From the NCBI GenBank assembly GCA_016859345.1, contig CM029124.1, positions 11,178,001 to 11,242,000 of the forward strand: a stretch of 64,000 bases of DNA. The letters run 5' to 3'. The position numbers were made by a program, and so were the translations under genes. Below, piece after piece: positions 25,801-39,660 of this stretch; position 1 is the first letter of the stretch, and every line of letters starts with the position of its first letter. This DNA is from Istiophorus platypterus (Eukaryota; Chordata; Actinopteri; Istiophoriformes; Istiophoridae). The notes beneath the pieces are model-generated. The model made no database searches. It was not told where the DNA came from and saw nothing but the letters and a program-made list of their open reading frames with translations.

Positions 25801-28800
25801 TTACTGAGGTCTGTAGGTTTTCAGCTAGACGGTTCACCAAGTTTACACTTGTGTGTGTTTTTGACAGTAACCTGATTTAACAATAGAAAGCCTTGCCTCT
25901 TATAACTTTATTTCATGGGGAAAATATTTTAGTTGCAAGGATTTTCTTTACTGGAAAGAGCTTTAGGCCTTGGTCTTGATACAAATGCATACCCGGAAAA
26001 GAGGAAACTTACATCATGTACCAGTAGATAAAAGAAATGTCCCATAGTTTATCAGCCTCATCTCACTGTATTCATCTGTAGGAGTGGTGCACATCAGCGC
26101 TGTGCTGATACATAGTGCAGTAGTCATAAAAAATACACAATGGTCAAAAGCCACCCTGTGAGTAGTATTCAGCCTGATCAAGGATAAAATAGTTGGAGAG
26201 AATTCATATAGAATTCTAGCTGCTAATTTTAATGGATTTTATCGCTGGTTGGGTGCTGCTCTGTCTGATGATCGTTGCACAGTATTTATCTGCTACCTAT
26301 GTTTGTAGATTTTTATGTCAGCACTGTAATAATATACATTTTGATTACTTGCTAGAAATCATCATCAAAGATATCAAGAGTAGCCAAGATGTAACATGGC
26401 AATGTAAATAGTTTTGATTGACCCTTCCTTTTATTTTGCTGGCATGTTCCCCCATGATGGTTTCAAAATTGGATAACTAAGGGCTGAAGTCACGTACTCG
26501 CTCTTAACAAAACAAGCAGTCTTGTTATCGAATTTTGTGCTGCTTCATATTTTACAGGCTTTTATATTGACTGTAATGGCTCTCTCTGAGTCCTCAGGAG
26601 ATGTTCAATAGGCTTTGTTCGATAATTTCAGGAAACATTGTTTTTAATGACCTTATATCTGTTGTAAATGAAAGCGGTACTAGGTGGTGGTCGAGTTGGG
26701 GATTTAAAAACAGCAGGATGTTTTTAAAAAGCCACTAACAGTATTCGATCATTAATAGGCAATCAGGACTCTATGCATTAAAGCGGCCTTATCTGAAGAC
26801 AATTAAAATTTTCTAATTTGGAATCAGGCCATTATGCTCTCACCTAAAGACATCTTCTCACTAATCAGCAGAGCAATGTTGACTTGAAACCATAAAACTT
26901 CAATTAAAGAATGAGAACTGCCTTTCTTGCAGAGGGATCTAGTAGAAAAAGAGGAATGCACGAAAGCTTTAATGAATTTGCAGACAAAAACATCGAGAGC
27001 TGAGCAGAACTGATCAGACAATGAAAAAATAAAACAAATGAAATGCTTTTTCAATTTTTCCCTTATCAACAGCAACTGCTCAATACTTGGGTACTTTTAA
27101 ACATACTTTGCCTTAGATTAACTCCTGATATAAAGATTTGAAATAAATAGTGAAAATGATTGAATTCAAATGATTAACAGTGTTGAGATTCACTTTGGCA
27201 TAAGCAGTGGTTAGAATAATTTAATAGTCAACTGGATGTTCTGGGGGAACGAAAATGAAAGCTTTCATATGTAGCACCAATGTATGTGTTTTTTTCTATA
27301 CACTGGTCTTTTCATCATACTCTTTCAATGAGATGGTCTGAGATGCAGACAGTCTCCTAAGCAGTTCGAGTCATCACAAGGCAGCTCATCGACCGCTACG
27401 TTACTGGAGTAACAAGGCAAGCTGAGATGAATTCTGCTCACTGACATTTAGTTTCAAAAGGCATTTTTACCTGCCACTCGATTCAATAGCCTGTGCTTTC
27501 CTGTGGCTTCATCTGCAAAGCACCTTTTTAGCAACCGATAGATCAAACTCCTGCTACCTGGAGGTGGAGATCTTAAAAAAAAAAAGAGAGAAAAAAGAAA
27601 AAAAAAAACAAACCCAGACTTTAAAGGACAACTAACCTAATAAGCAATGTGGTCCAGGAGGCTACACTGCCAATCAATCTAGCCCCCCTTTTCAACAAAT
27701 CAACAAAGGATCACAGGCATCCTCTTTAAATATCTAAGAAATGCAAATCATTTCACATTTACAGCAAAACACGTTAACAACTGTCAAAGGAGAGGGAATG
27801 AACAAAGAGAGAGGCAGAGAGAAAAAGATTCTTAGGAAAGGGCAGAGGCAACGAAGAGGAAAGTTGGAAAATATTTCCCATCCTTTAGACGGATGGCTAA
27901 CTACAACTCAACATAAGGCTCCTCTTAATCATAAAAATGTCTCGTACTGAATATCCCTGTACATTCAAATATATGTGTAACCGCTCATATAATTATTAAT
28001 ATAATTTCTCTTTCAGCCACGGAGCAAGCGGTCCACTCACACGAGAAATATCTATTAACCTCTGGTTTGACCAGCCAACGTTAAAGGTTGGAGGTTAGAG
28101 GTATAACTAATCCCCGGGGAAACAGACAGTCCTGGACAGGGATGAATGAAGACAGAACAAACGGAGACACCGTTTAAACATCCCACTTGGATTAATAGAA
28201 TTTACTCTGCATGGATCTATGTCCAGTGTGGCAAAGGGACTTTGTGGTGAAAGTCCAGTGGGGCCTGGTAAAGGACACTGAGACAGACAAAGGGCAGCTT
28301 TCCAGTGGCACACAATGCCAGGTAATGGCTGCTCATGGGCTGACAGCAGGTCAAAACAGATGAGCAGTCTGTGTAATAGTAAAAGTGGCTGGGTCCAGTT
28401 GGGTCCACTGGGGCTGGCTGTCGGAGCTGTGCATTACAGAACACAAAGCTATTCATATTATACATATAAGGTCGCCTCTTGTTCTGTGTACAGTCCGGTG
28501 GTCATTTCTTTGTCAATTCTCAAAGCCTTTAAATTTTTGGATGAATGATATATTTGTTGTTCATTTTGTAAATTAGAGTTGTTGTTTAATATCTAATCAT
28601 GTTTCTTTAATGGATGTTAGATACAGTATGCCTATTCATTAACACAGAGGGAAAAATACTCATAATAGCTTACACAATAATACGTTTGAAGACATACTCT
28701 CAACAAAACCAAAGATTATAGGCCTCACAAGGGAAATACTTGTTGAACGCAATTGTGTTGTACTATATTATCACCAACCCTTGTATCGTAGGGTTCCCTT

Positions 28801-29242
28801 ACATGTAATGACAGGCATTGCTTTCATAGAAAAGATTCTATACCAAACACAGAATTTTTTTTTTTTTATCGTTACAGACACACTGCAAATTTACATTCTG
28901 TTGCTACTTTCATTACTTAAGTAATATATTAGTACCCACAGGCAATAGCAGTCACAGCCTTAAATGGGTTGCTGAAAAAGTTAATAAATAAAACATTTCT
29001 AATACAACAGTTTAATATAAACTAAAAGCGGTTCTGTTTTAGGGGTGGACTTTATTAGCACTGTGTTATTTGTATTATGGATACCAGCATAAAGCTCAGT
29101 TCTGAGCTGTAGGTTTACCCACTTGGATCCGACAGAGACGACTTATCACTTATTAGATCTCCAGGCCGGATGAGGTTGATTGTTGCCGTGACAACCAAGC
29201 TCTTCACTGGAGTAAAGACTTAAAGCAATTTGGAAGCAAATC

Positions 29243-29268
29243 TATTTATTTATTTATTTATTTATTAT
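29243..29268. repeat. (TTTA)n microsatellite
   Basis: About six TTTA units. Confidence 0.9.
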
Positions 29269-30269
29269 TGGAAGATGTTAAAAACTTTCAAGAGAAAAAT
29301 GGACAACTTTATCACCAAACTTGTTTAGGGAGATGAGGCAGTTGAGCCATTTTTAGCCATCTGTAATTGGTGTTTTGCTGGTGTAAACGATACTTCTTAA
29401 CTATCCTAAATTCCTGAGTGTTATAGCAGAACATCAATATAACCAAAAAAAAAAAAAAATAACAAGCAAAAGCTCTAAATTTCTGTCTCTACTTTACGTT
29501 TAGTTCTGAAGTTGCATTTAAGTTCATCCAAATATTCTCACAGAGCTGAATCGTACCATCTACAGTTCGCTGTAGTTCATAATGAACAAATCCACAAAAC
29601 GTGTTCTGTCTAAAAAACTGCTGTTTTTTTGGTTACTTTTAAATCTTCAGATGTTCCCCTAATGTTCTCAGCATTGATCTGTTGCAGTTCCTTACAGTAC
29701 ATTTCGGTTGTTCAAGTCATCACAGTCTGACTCGCTGTACATTTCGCGTTGGATTATTACTGTGCTTAAATCTTTTTGGGATTTACTGGTAAGTAGTCTT
29801 ATTATTTGCATGTAAAAAAAAAGAAGATTGTCAAAACTGTCAGAGTCATTCATTACTACATTATTGACAGGCGCCATGGCTGGTGAGATCCCACAGTTTA
29901 ACCTAATGGTCTTAGGGTGGATGGAAACGACTAAAACTGGGATACAGTGATCTGTGACTTAAAGCAAATGATGGGTGACAGGGGCATATAGTGGGGGGCC
30001 AGTGCCAGATTTCCTGCTTCCACCCCGTACGTCCGGATCCCTTGCCTGGACCGCAAACATCTTCGAACCTGGCCCTCAGAGGAAGTGTGGGAGCTGGATT
30101 GACAACTGAGTAAAAGAGAGAGTTGGCATAGCAGGACAGATGCTGATGCTGTTGTGTTACGCATCTCGCCTCTGATTCCAGAACGCCGGCATGCTATTTA
30201 AAATCACACACCGGGGCAGCATTATGCCAGCTTTGTTTGGTTCAGTGTAAACAAGCAAAGCTGCCCCAA

Positions 30270-30303
<34 letters not shown>
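30270..30303. repeat. (CA)n microsatellite
   Basis: Thirteen or so CA units followed by an imperfect AAACAC end. Confidence 0.92.
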
Positions 30304-30304
<1 letters not shown>

Positions 30305-31277
30305 TACATATAGACATTCAGCCATTCCTTTGCTTGTGAGGAAAAAACAGCTAAAAATCAATGTGAAAACAGTGCTGTGTGCTTCTTCTTGCAGCATATC
30401 TATGTTTGGCACAGGAATGCAATCACTGCCACTTTCTTTGTCCATCTCCTTCTCTCCAAATCTTTCCTTCTCTCCTTACAAGTTATTACGAGTGTGGGTC
30501 GGTCTGTGGGGCTTTTGTAATTGTGTGTATGTTCTTATTTTTATGGGTCACAAGTGGGGGGGGGGGTATGTCGTTACGAAATGGAATGAAAATGAGAGGG
30601 AGACAGGCGGTGAAGAAAAAGAAGAGGAGCAAAGAAAACAGCAGTAGTGAATGTAGCAGTGATGAAGAATGTCAGAGAGATAGGTGGAAATGAATGCCTG
30701 CAGCGTCTTGTAAATCATTAGTGGCTGATAAAGGAAGAGAGAAGGGGTTTACTTTACTGAAGTGTAATTCCTTGCAGATGCTACCTCTCCTACTCTTATT
30801 CAGAGTAACCTCTCATAGCTGCCTGCCTTTGTCCCTTTTTGAGGTTACCCACACAGGCAGGAGGGCAAAGGTTCCAATCACACTCCCAGTGACCAGTGCA
30901 CGCACATACTCACATACTGAGCTCCAAGATGGGCTTGTTTGCACAGACACTAAGCGCAGGGTCCAGTCTTACCAAGAGTGCCCCACTCCCTTCTTATGCT
31001 CCCAGGGACTGATTACAGCCTACTGGCGAGCAGATTAAAACCCCCTCCTGCTGTCACTCCACCACTCCCCCACTCCACAGGCCTCTGCTGCAGAGAGACA
31101 CGGTCTGCACATCTGGCCCCTAATCAGACAATCCCAAAAATAGACAAACAATTGTGGGTCGGAATGGATGTACAGATGGGAGAAGAGGGAAAGAGAGGGA
31201 GACAGGCGGAGAGACAGGAAGGTGGGCTGATGTCACGTGGCAGAAGTGTCCGCAGGCATATTTACAATTCCACACCT

Positions 31278-31311
31278 CGCACACACACACACGCGCGCAC
31301 ACGCACGCACA
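31278..31311. repeat. (CA)n/(CG)n mixed alternating tract
   Basis: CGCACACACACACACGCGCGCACACGCACGCAC is a strictly alternating purine-pyrimidine tract, favourable to left-handed (Z) DNA. Confidence 0.85.
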
Positions 31312-32814
31312 GACCACAGAGACACGCAAATACAGCTGAGCCTGTTTTTTGTGTAAATGCATTTGTCTGACGGGGATTTAGTGACGGAGGGATTTAGAAG
31401 TATGGAAGGTGTACATCTGTCTGCTATTTTTAGGATTGAAGTCTGACCTTTTATTACCATTTTTTAAACTGCTGGGCGTGCTAGTCTCTACTCATGCATG
31501 GATCGATGGACACACATGAGGTGCGCATCAAGATTTACATGCAAATATACAGTCAACAAAGATTCTCTGTTTAGAGAGATCAATGAGCCCCTAGTGCAGC
31601 GGAGTCAGAGTCAGATGACAAGAGGTAAAGAGGAGAACATGAAAGAATAGCACATGTAAGGGAGCGATTATTAATGAAAAATGAAAGCAGCAAAGGTCGT
31701 AAGGAAAGGAATTAAGAGACCTAATACTGAGAGAATATAGAAAGACAAATGAGAAAAAAGGGAAAGAGAACTGTCCTTGAATTTCCTTAATGGCTACTCC
31801 CCATTATGTGAGACTACTCTGTCATTATTGTCTTGCCAGACAAAGACATTCTTAGCTCAATGCTTGTTTTTTTATGTTCTTTTTCATGGTAAATTAGCTA
31901 TTAGTCAGTCATTACCTGAAACTGACAAAGAATAATAATAATTATGCTTTTGTCTTTAATATGTAACCTATCTTAAGAGATTCTGTGCATGAATTCATTA
32001 TCCCGAGGAGGAGCAATACTACTGAATAACTTGATGTTTTATTTCAAAAAATCAACTAATTGATTAATTGTTGAAATCGTAATGTACCTCAAGGTCAGCT
32101 CCATTTTCTCACACTGTGTTCACATTAATCAGAAGTCTGTGATTCATGATGTCTCCCTGCTAATTAAATAAAGACTTGAAAGGCACTGTGACATCCACTG
32201 ACTCCACAGCTCAGCGCCATCTGAAAAATTTCTAGTTGCTATTTTCATTTGTAGACATACAACAAACAAGTTGACAGAGCCAAAAGCCAAGGGCGCCTTG
32301 AGGTGAGCAGAGCGGGGAGATTTATGAGTGAGACAGTGAGGGATGTGGGGCTGAGGGAGGTGAAAATCTCTGCTCAAACCGAGATCATCCCCGGATGATA
32401 CTGAATGGCGAAGAGAGACAACAACAGCACCCACAATCTCCCTTACCCTTCAAATCCCAACAACACTTATGTACCATTTGATGGATTGATGGTTTACTAT
32501 TTCAAAGTAAATTATGGTGTTTCTCGACAAGCACTGTGCTGTCTCAAATAACAGAGTTGCTTTTAAAGCCTTGTCCTTCCAGAATTTGCATCATTTAGGT
32601 TTATCCACGTACTGTATATAGCAAGAAAGCTCTTGGCTGTGAACAGTAGCTGTAATATGAATGAGTAAAGGTATGAATAAGAAAAAATAGATTCAGTTAC
32701 GATTCCTGATATTTTAGCAGGTAAAATGATGCTGAAAATGCAGCACTGAAATGTGTTCAATTCTTTTTTATTTATTTATGTGGGATAACCTACATTTTTT
32801 ATGGATATGTTTAG

Positions 32815-33055
32815 ACACCCATAGCTCGTGGTTAAGGGTAGGGAAAGATTGTGGGGTTGCTGGTGAAAAAGTCAACACTAACTTGAACTCGACACCCGCT
32901 GTGACGCCCATCAACATGTTGACGTTGATTGGCAATGCACCCGTCTCTGAAGTCAACCTTCAAACTGCCTCTGTGGTAGCTCCCGCTACAGTAGGTGTCT
33001 GCAGGAACACATTCTGCCATGATGACAGATTCACACACAGACTCACAAAGTGACA
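32815..33055. repeat. dispersed teleost repeat, decayed
   Basis: The order GTGGTTAAGGGTAGGGAAAGA, GTCAACACTAACTTGAAC, CATCAACATGTTGACGTTGA, TTGGCAATGCACCCGTCTC and TCTGCAGGAACACATTCTGCC resembles a family I associate with many fish genomes. An open frame runs through it on each strand, but neither has a known domain. Recognition is from memory only. Confidence 0.4.
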
Positions 33056-35208
33056 ACAATACCAGCAACACTATCATGGCTGGTTAATATGAGACACAGA
33101 ATGTTTAGTCTTGACAGAAGTGCTTTTTCTTTTGTTTAAATTTAACAACATGCAGGACTCAACAGAAATTCTCCAGTTTCCGGTGTTACAGTCCTGCACT
33201 TTGAACCACACTGACACCCTGACAGGAAGGGTGCCATAATTTTGTAGAGGCACGTTTGGATTCAAACACTGAGAAAAACAGAATGGAGGGATTTTGTTAA
33301 TATACCTTTTAACAGAATCTGAAAATGTATGGGAGGTCAGCACTGATTACTCAGAAATAGTACAGCCTAACAATCAAACCTTTTAAACTGTGAGACCACT
33401 GTTCAATAAAAGATGCAAAGGGTTTCATTTTAACTGATTTAATATTACAAAAGTAACAAGAAATTATAAATTAAAACAATTTTTTACAGATATGTCTGTA
33501 CACTAAAAATCCTGCCACATGCTCCGCCTGAATATTCCCCGGAAACGACTTAACTTGCTGTCACTGCCTCTACAATCTAATGTCTGAATATTAGAGAAAA
33601 GAGCAGGAAAACAGTGAATCATTAGCAACATTAGCACACTTTAGCTTAAGCAGACACAAGTTGTTTAAGCAGAGATTAAAAAGGTCAGTGAACCTAATTA
33701 TTAAGGACAATTTGTCCTGTATGTCTACCGAAAATCCTATGAAGCTTTAATAAACAGACACTTAAAACGAATAATATATTTCTGTACCAAAGCCACTGAA
33801 AGTTGTAGTAACACCACTATTACATAGGGCTTGAGTTCCACAGCTGTTAAGTATTAGGTCAATGGGTTCCACACTCCACACAACACTACTTGTTTATTAA
33901 TGCGTTCAGAGCCTCCGAGTAAAACGTCATCCAAAGAGGAACCCACAAGGCACTCATTCACCTTCAAAGGCTCAGTCAGTCATAAAGCAAGTCATTCCTC
34001 CACTAAAATGATATCACACAAACCAACCATGAAGCAAACCACTCAAAATAAAATCTTAATTCAAATGACAGTAAGCAGACATTATACACCAATCTAAAAA
34101 TGCTTTTACATGACTGAGCTTGTCGAGGAAGGCTGGGAAGCAGAAAAGGGATGAAAAAAAAGAGGGAACCAGGGTTGGGATAAAGGGAATATGCTTCTGA
34201 GAAGTACAGCATCTTAAAATTGACTGGAATGATGTGCAGTGTTGCCACTCAGGGGAGTGGAAGCATATATCCGTGCATGTGCAGCTTCCCCTCAGCACTG
34301 TGTCTAAAAGCCCTGCCAATCTTAGACGACCGGAATCCACTTTTAACTTGCATTTGCTACAAAGTCAGTGAGTTGAGACCTTAATTGCTAAGATTCCCTT
34401 TGTAATGTGGGAACTTAAACATGAAACTACAAGGGGAATTTGCTCATTATAATCATCGAACTATGTAGAAAGAAAGCTGGATTTATGTCCTCTCTTGAAA
34501 CAATCTTTTTAAAATTATTATGCAAATTTGAGAGGGGGTATAGCGAGGAAACATAGATTGCAAAGTTAATTGCACTGAAGCATTATGCATGATGCAAAGC
34601 GGCTCACCTGCGAGCAACGTCTCAGTGGTGGTCCTACTCAGCTTCAGTGTCAACGGTTTGTCATGAAAGCTCTGTACTGATGTAAACAAAATCTAAACAA
34701 AATTCTATTACTGTAAGCGAATATCGCTTTATTTGCAGTAATGAACTGATAAGGATAAATGGCTGTCAGCAGTACTTAAACAGTAAAAATTCATTCTGTA
34801 TGTATGACTTTGCACACAGCATTCACACCCCACAGGCTGATAGAGATGGAAATGCTCTTTACAAACCTACAATACAAAATATGTCCTGGGAATAAACAAA
34901 AAAAGTGTAACCATACTTTTTCAAGCAAAGACCATCGAGCCAGAAAATCATTTTCAAATATTTAAAAATTAGCTTTACCTATGGCCCATTTAGCAGGAGT
35001 TTTTAAAATTGTTCAAGCGGTTCACACCTCAGTTTGGTGCATAATTTATCAGCTACTGTTGTACAAAGGTTTTTCCACTATGTTGGTCTTCTGACAGAAA
35101 AGAAACATTTTCCTGTCCGCATTACAAGTTTCCTCCTGGCAGTGAGGCTATGGTTAACTGAAGAAGAGGAGGCCTGAGGGTGTTTGCCTCAGTGCTGGCT
35201 GCTCATAC

Positions 35209-35327
35209 CTTCTGTGTCCTGGCCCCAGCTGTGGGTTAGCAAAGAGAGGATTGCCGCTCCTGTCCCCAGCCATCTGACGAGCCACCACCCCCGTTGCATC
35301 TTCTGTCGAGCCTTATTGCCTGCCCAC
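35209..35327 (-). CDS. pcdh15: pcdh15 exon 2: end of 5' UTR, start codon, signal peptide
   Basis: This exon has 28 nt of 5' UTR and 91 nt of coding sequence. The start codon is at 35299-35297, with A at -3. The coding part gives 30 residues beginning MQRGWWLVRWLG, plus one base of the next codon. Residues 1-26 form a secretory signal peptide: basic residues, hydrophobic core GTGAAILSLL, then THSWG with likely cleavage after G26. The human signal peptide is also 26 residues long. QDTE follows and joins exon 3 as QDTEECKLSR, against human QYDDDCKLAR. The acceptor is a long T-tract ending cccag; the donor is gtatgag. An in-frame ATG about 60 nt upstream lies before the acceptor, so I reject it as the start. 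A second AG 8 nt further in (gtgggcag) could be an alternative acceptor. Confidence 0.93.
35313..35327 (-). other. 3' half of a predicted upstream ORF in the pcdh15 leader
   Basis: If exon 1 (ending 52282) is spliced to exon 2 (starting 35327), an ATG at 52302-52300 opens an 11-codon frame reading MSVPRREVGRQ. It ends at the TAA at 35315-35313. The first seven codons are in exon 1 and the last four plus the stop are in exon 2. The stop lies 13 nt before the main start codon. The upstream ATG has A at -3, so it could be used. This rests on the predicted splice and has no expression evidence. Confidence 0.4.
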
Positions 35328-38300
35328 CTGGGAAAAAAAAAGAGGAGAGGATTTGTCATTCTTGCCTCAGTGAGCTCTCCAGCCCTCACACGTCGCAAAG
35401 CGGTGACTGACACACACGCAAATCCACCAACAGCATTATCACTAGGTCGATATTTTTGAACTAACTATAATAACCAGTACTATTTGTGAATTAATCATAC
35501 AATCCTAATTGTTTTACGGCAAAAATAATAATACAATGGATTATCTAAACCGTTCTCAATGTATGCAGTTACTTCTGGATTACCCCCAAATCAATGCACA
35601 TTTCAGCAATGGTTTGATTTACCATACATGCAGGTTCAAATGGAATTACGGCCAAGTTAATTGTGCAAAATCTCTTTCTATTGTAAATTCCTCGAGAATC
35701 TATTTTAGGTGGAGCCTCTCGTGACTTTTCCTTGGATGATTCAAAGCAAATGGCACAAATTCTTCCCTTTCCTCATAGACGAAGCAGAATGTCTAATGTT
35801 AACACATGCATCTGACTGGGTCTTGCATAAGGCCTGGAATGAAAGTGTACTTAATTTTAGTGGAAATATGACTATAGAAAACAACGTTTTAATATACTCA
35901 GAATAATGGATTACCCCAGCCCAGCCCTTATTACTTATCACTAGTGGCATGCATTTCTACAGCAATCAAATTTAAGCTGAACCCAGTATCCATCTTGCTG
36001 AAAGAGCAAACTCCAAGCACCTAACTAAGTCTACAGGGGTTGAATATTTTATACACACATGAAAAAATAGATTTCAGGTGGATTTTAATGGAATAAAACT
36101 GCACAGACAGGTGAACAAACCATCCTTGTCGGAAGGTATAATCTTGTATCAACAAAATCACAAGCGGCCAGCACCAAAGATTCAAGCAGTCAGAGCAAAC
36201 TGCAGCACAGACGTTCTATCAGCTCCATACATTACAACGATGCGTGAACCAAACTGACAGATGGGATTTACAGTAAATACACCTTTTCAGCATCTGCTGG
36301 AAATTACAAGCAAAGCAGTACGTACAGCTTCCATGCTGAGCTTTCCTCGTCATGCATCACACACACAGACCCCATAGCTCAAACCCTCAAGTCAAGGCAA
36401 AAGGAAGGCAAGGTGTCACTACGAGGAAGGGAGGGTTCTCTCATTTCTATCTGTCTGAGCTATTGGATGTCACACCCTCCTCATAAGGCCTATTCTCAGA
36501 GCAGGCGATAAGGTAGGAAATCATCTTCCATGGAATATGCTAAGGGGATGGGAGGGGACTCGCATGCATCAACACTATCATATCAAAGCCTGTTCAACAG
36601 AATCATAACGTCTAACTCTCTCTCCTTTTCACACTTTTTTTTTCTTTTACACACACTGCACAGTTTGTATTTGTGTACTTGTTTTCCTCCAAATCTGTGC
36701 AGACTTATATCCAAACAAATTTTTACACCACCGAACCCAATGCACCGAAGCAACAGACATCTTGCATGTACACTCTGTGGACGGCAGGAGAGAGCTGTGT
36801 TCTCACCTCCCATAGTGAAACAACAAAAGTGATTTCATACTGGTTTCCTATTCTCTCACTGCCGTCTCATCTCTCTGGCTCCCAGTGGTGTTCCCTTTTG
36901 AAGCAGATTTGATTTCCACATTCGTGAATCTATCTCTCTTAAGAGGGCTGAGTAAGATTGCTTTGATCCCTTTAACATGAGAAAACTCAGTCCCGCACAA
37001 CAAGCCACCCTGAAGAGACAAGTCATTTCTCTCCAAGACTTCCTCAAAATCTTCTCTTGGTTGACATGGGAACACTGTATCTCATTTACATAGGCTAACA
37101 ACAATGTTCCTTCAAACTTAATGAACAGGGGAAACTGGAGAGATTGCTGACCGAATGCTGAAAGAAATATGGCTCCAAAACAGTCCTCTCATAGTGGCCC
37201 ATGAGCCGCATGATGTGCAGATATCCGTATTTTCAGCAACAGCATAATGCTTTCATGAAAGGGTGACAGTTCAATTCCTCTCTGCTCTATTTTAATGCAT
37301 ATCATGTAACCGCAATCCAACCGCAACTCCCTCAAAGCTAATCGCTTCTGCCAAGTAAAAATGCTTGCCTATATGTTCAGTACAGTATCTCTGCTGTCAT
37401 CTCTCTTTTACAGAATTGGGGTGGGGGGAGGGTGAACTTCTGATGTAAGTGTGGACAAGAAAGAACAGACAGTATTTAAGGTATGGTAGCGAGAGGTGCA
37501 TGAAGCAATCACAGCTATGGATTACATAGAGAGTGAAGGTGCAGTTATTTGTCCCTTAAGTGCAGGGGCTTTGCACTCCCTTGGGAAGACAAAAAAAAGC
37601 AGCTCGTCTCTCTCTTTCTTTTGGCTTCTCTGTTTCTTCAATCGCTTCTCATCCAGCATCGAGTTCGTCTTCCACCTCTTCCTATTCATTTGCTTTGGTG
37701 CTGAAAGACCGTCTTGATAACAGGAAAATCGCAAATTTTGTTAACTCTTCAAAGGCAAACGTGTCACTGAAAGCTTGAACATGATGTTTTTAATAATTAA
37801 CTGCTCCAAGCAAGTGGAAATTAGAATTAAAAATTACTGAATATTCAGACTCAATCTTTTAATTAACAGCATAATCACAGTTAATACCAAACAGAGATAC
37901 AGGAGCATCTCTGGAGGTTTGATCACTAGTTTGGTGATTATAAAAGGTACAAATTGCTAATTTGTAGTCGTCATTTATTGCTAGCGGCCAACTAAACAGG
38001 AAGAAAAAAAAAAATCAATTCAATACTCAATTCTAAATATATGATCTAGGAGTGAACTTTAGGTGGTTTAGTTAAAAGTTGACGAAATATTAAAGTTTTC
38101 ACATGTTTGCTTTTTGATTTTAATTAGTGTTTGGAGCAGATACAAAATATGGGAAAAAAAACACTCAAAAGTGAAAACTCCTGTCTTTCAGTTCATAAGA
38201 TGGTGAGTCTTTGGTTCTGTAGTAGAGTTGTTAGTTCAAGTGCTCTAATATGCATGTGATCGCATGGGAGGATGCCATCTGAACAGCAAAGCACTGTGGC

Positions 38301-38373
38301 TAGAAAGGCTTCATCCTGCCACCCATGCACCAACCAAGGCACATTTTCCTGCGAACAGAAGCAATATTTGTTT

Positions 38374-38458
38374 TAATAATAATAATAATAATAATAATAA
38401 CAATAACAATAACAACAACAACAACAACAACAATACAAATTATAATAATAATTATGTT
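38374..38458. repeat. (ATA)n / (ACA)n compound repeat
   Basis: About nine AAT units pass through AACAAT into AAC units, then back to ATA. Frames across it encode poly-Asn or poly-Ile and are artefacts. Confidence 0.92.
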
Positions 38459-39399
38459 AAAGCCTTACAAGTTAGCCTTAAAAACTTTAAAGCTAATTTC
38501 AAGTTATTTCGGTCTTACATTGGACAAAGAAACATTTTCTCTGGTAAGTACTTATGGACCCCTATGGTCAAGTCTGTGTGGAGGTCCAGCAACAAAACGC
38601 TGCTCCCCTAATGTGTACACTGAACCAAAGAGCATAGTGCTGCTTTGGCACCATGAATTGATTTCTCCATCTTTTTTTAATGTCAAAACACATTTATTCA
38701 GCTCTGCAAAACAGCGGAAACTGCCAGACAGAGAATGTGGATCTGAGATGGTGACCACTCAAACAGTGAATAATGATACCTCACTGTTGTTTTCCAGCTG
38801 TTAAGTAGAAGTGGGGATGCCACTTCACTTTGATAGCTGACAATGGAGGAGTTCTGAGTGGGTCAATGTAACACCAGTGTCTGTTAAATATGTAACAGCA
38901 CAGTGAACCAGTGAAGCAGAACAAAATAAGATAGAAGAAGAAAACTCAAGACTCCCTGACATAACTTAACTGATGTGCCAATCCAACAATATCTTATATT
39001 GACTGTTACATATCAATACTAGTGCCGGACTATATAGCTGAAATCATTCTTAATGTATTAACAAGAATATTTACTGTTGAAATTACATTGTGGTAAGGCA
39101 AATGTTTGAAAAAAAAAAAAAATTAAAATAATCCAACTAGATGCTTAGAGCAAATTAATGTGTTCCACTATTATGCTTTACATAACAGTTACATGACATA
39201 GTTTCTAATTAAACATTTGCATGAAATCATTGCTTTCGACATCAAAGATTTGAAGAATGAGAAAATGAGATCACATCATCACAATATGGTTCTACTAAAA
39301 ATTGATGAAGGATAATACTTTTACTACCATCAAGTTTCACAAGACACCAAAAAGAAAAATACAAGCATAATTCCAGTGATTATATCCTAACAAATTTTT

Positions 39400-39660
39400 T
39401 TTTTTTATTGATTAGTTAGTCTAAGACGTGTTTTAAGCAAAAAATCCCAAAGATTCCACCGTCGCCAGTGTGAGAAATTGCAGTTTGTCTGTTTTATATC
39501 ATTGTGAATGGACTATACTGAGGTTTTGAACTATTCGTCAGGTGTTTGAAGACCACCTGTTGGAGAATGGTAAAATGATGGGCATCTATTTTTTTAGATT
39601 AAATGATTAGAATAATGGACAGATTAATCTATAATGAAAGTAACAAAATTGTCACCCTAG
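39400..39660. repeat. decayed dispersed repeat (GATTAATC family)
   Basis: It starts TTTATTGATTAGTTAGTC and ends TTAGATTAAATGATTAGAATAATGGACAGATTAATC. Between them are CAGTTTGTCTGTTTTATATCATTGTGAATGGACTAT and TTTTGAACTATTCGTCAGGTGTTTGAAGAC. The structure matches an old copy of the same family as 7363-7575, but in a longer version. Confidence 0.45.

Larger units (their letters stand above)
22090..35208 (-). other. pcdh15: pcdh15 intron 2 (13.1 kb)
   Basis: This intron runs from the donor gtatgag after exon 2 to the acceptor tacgcag before exon 3 and interrupts a glutamate codon in phase 1. It contains a dispersed teleost repeat (22.3-22.9 kb), a poly-T run (about 23.9 kb), a TTTA repeat (29.24 kb), CA repeats (30.27 and 31.28 kb) and another dispersed repeat (32.8-33.1 kb). 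In 22.9-29.2, 29.3-30.2, 31.3-32.8 and 33.1-35.2 kb I see no coding exon or RNA gene. Mammals have isoforms with a few extra residues just before the conserved cysteine (DWQYE-type). I did not find a convincing microexon for that here, but one could escape reading by eye. Confidence 0.85.

Noticed and set aside
30237..31370. Cluster of frames of 104-136 codons on the plus strand
   Set aside because: They overlap CA repeats and purine-rich runs, differ in frame, and have no motif or splice support.
35328..35413. In-frame upstream start extending the pcdh15 signal peptide (peptide beginning MTNPLLFFF)
   Set aside because: It lies before a strong T-tract acceptor, so it is intron; the downstream ATG gives a 26-residue signal peptide as in mammals.
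38264..38804. Frames of 115 and 159 codons
   Set aside because: They run through the ATA/ACA repeat (poly-Asn, poly-Ile/Thr); the remaining part has no known domain.
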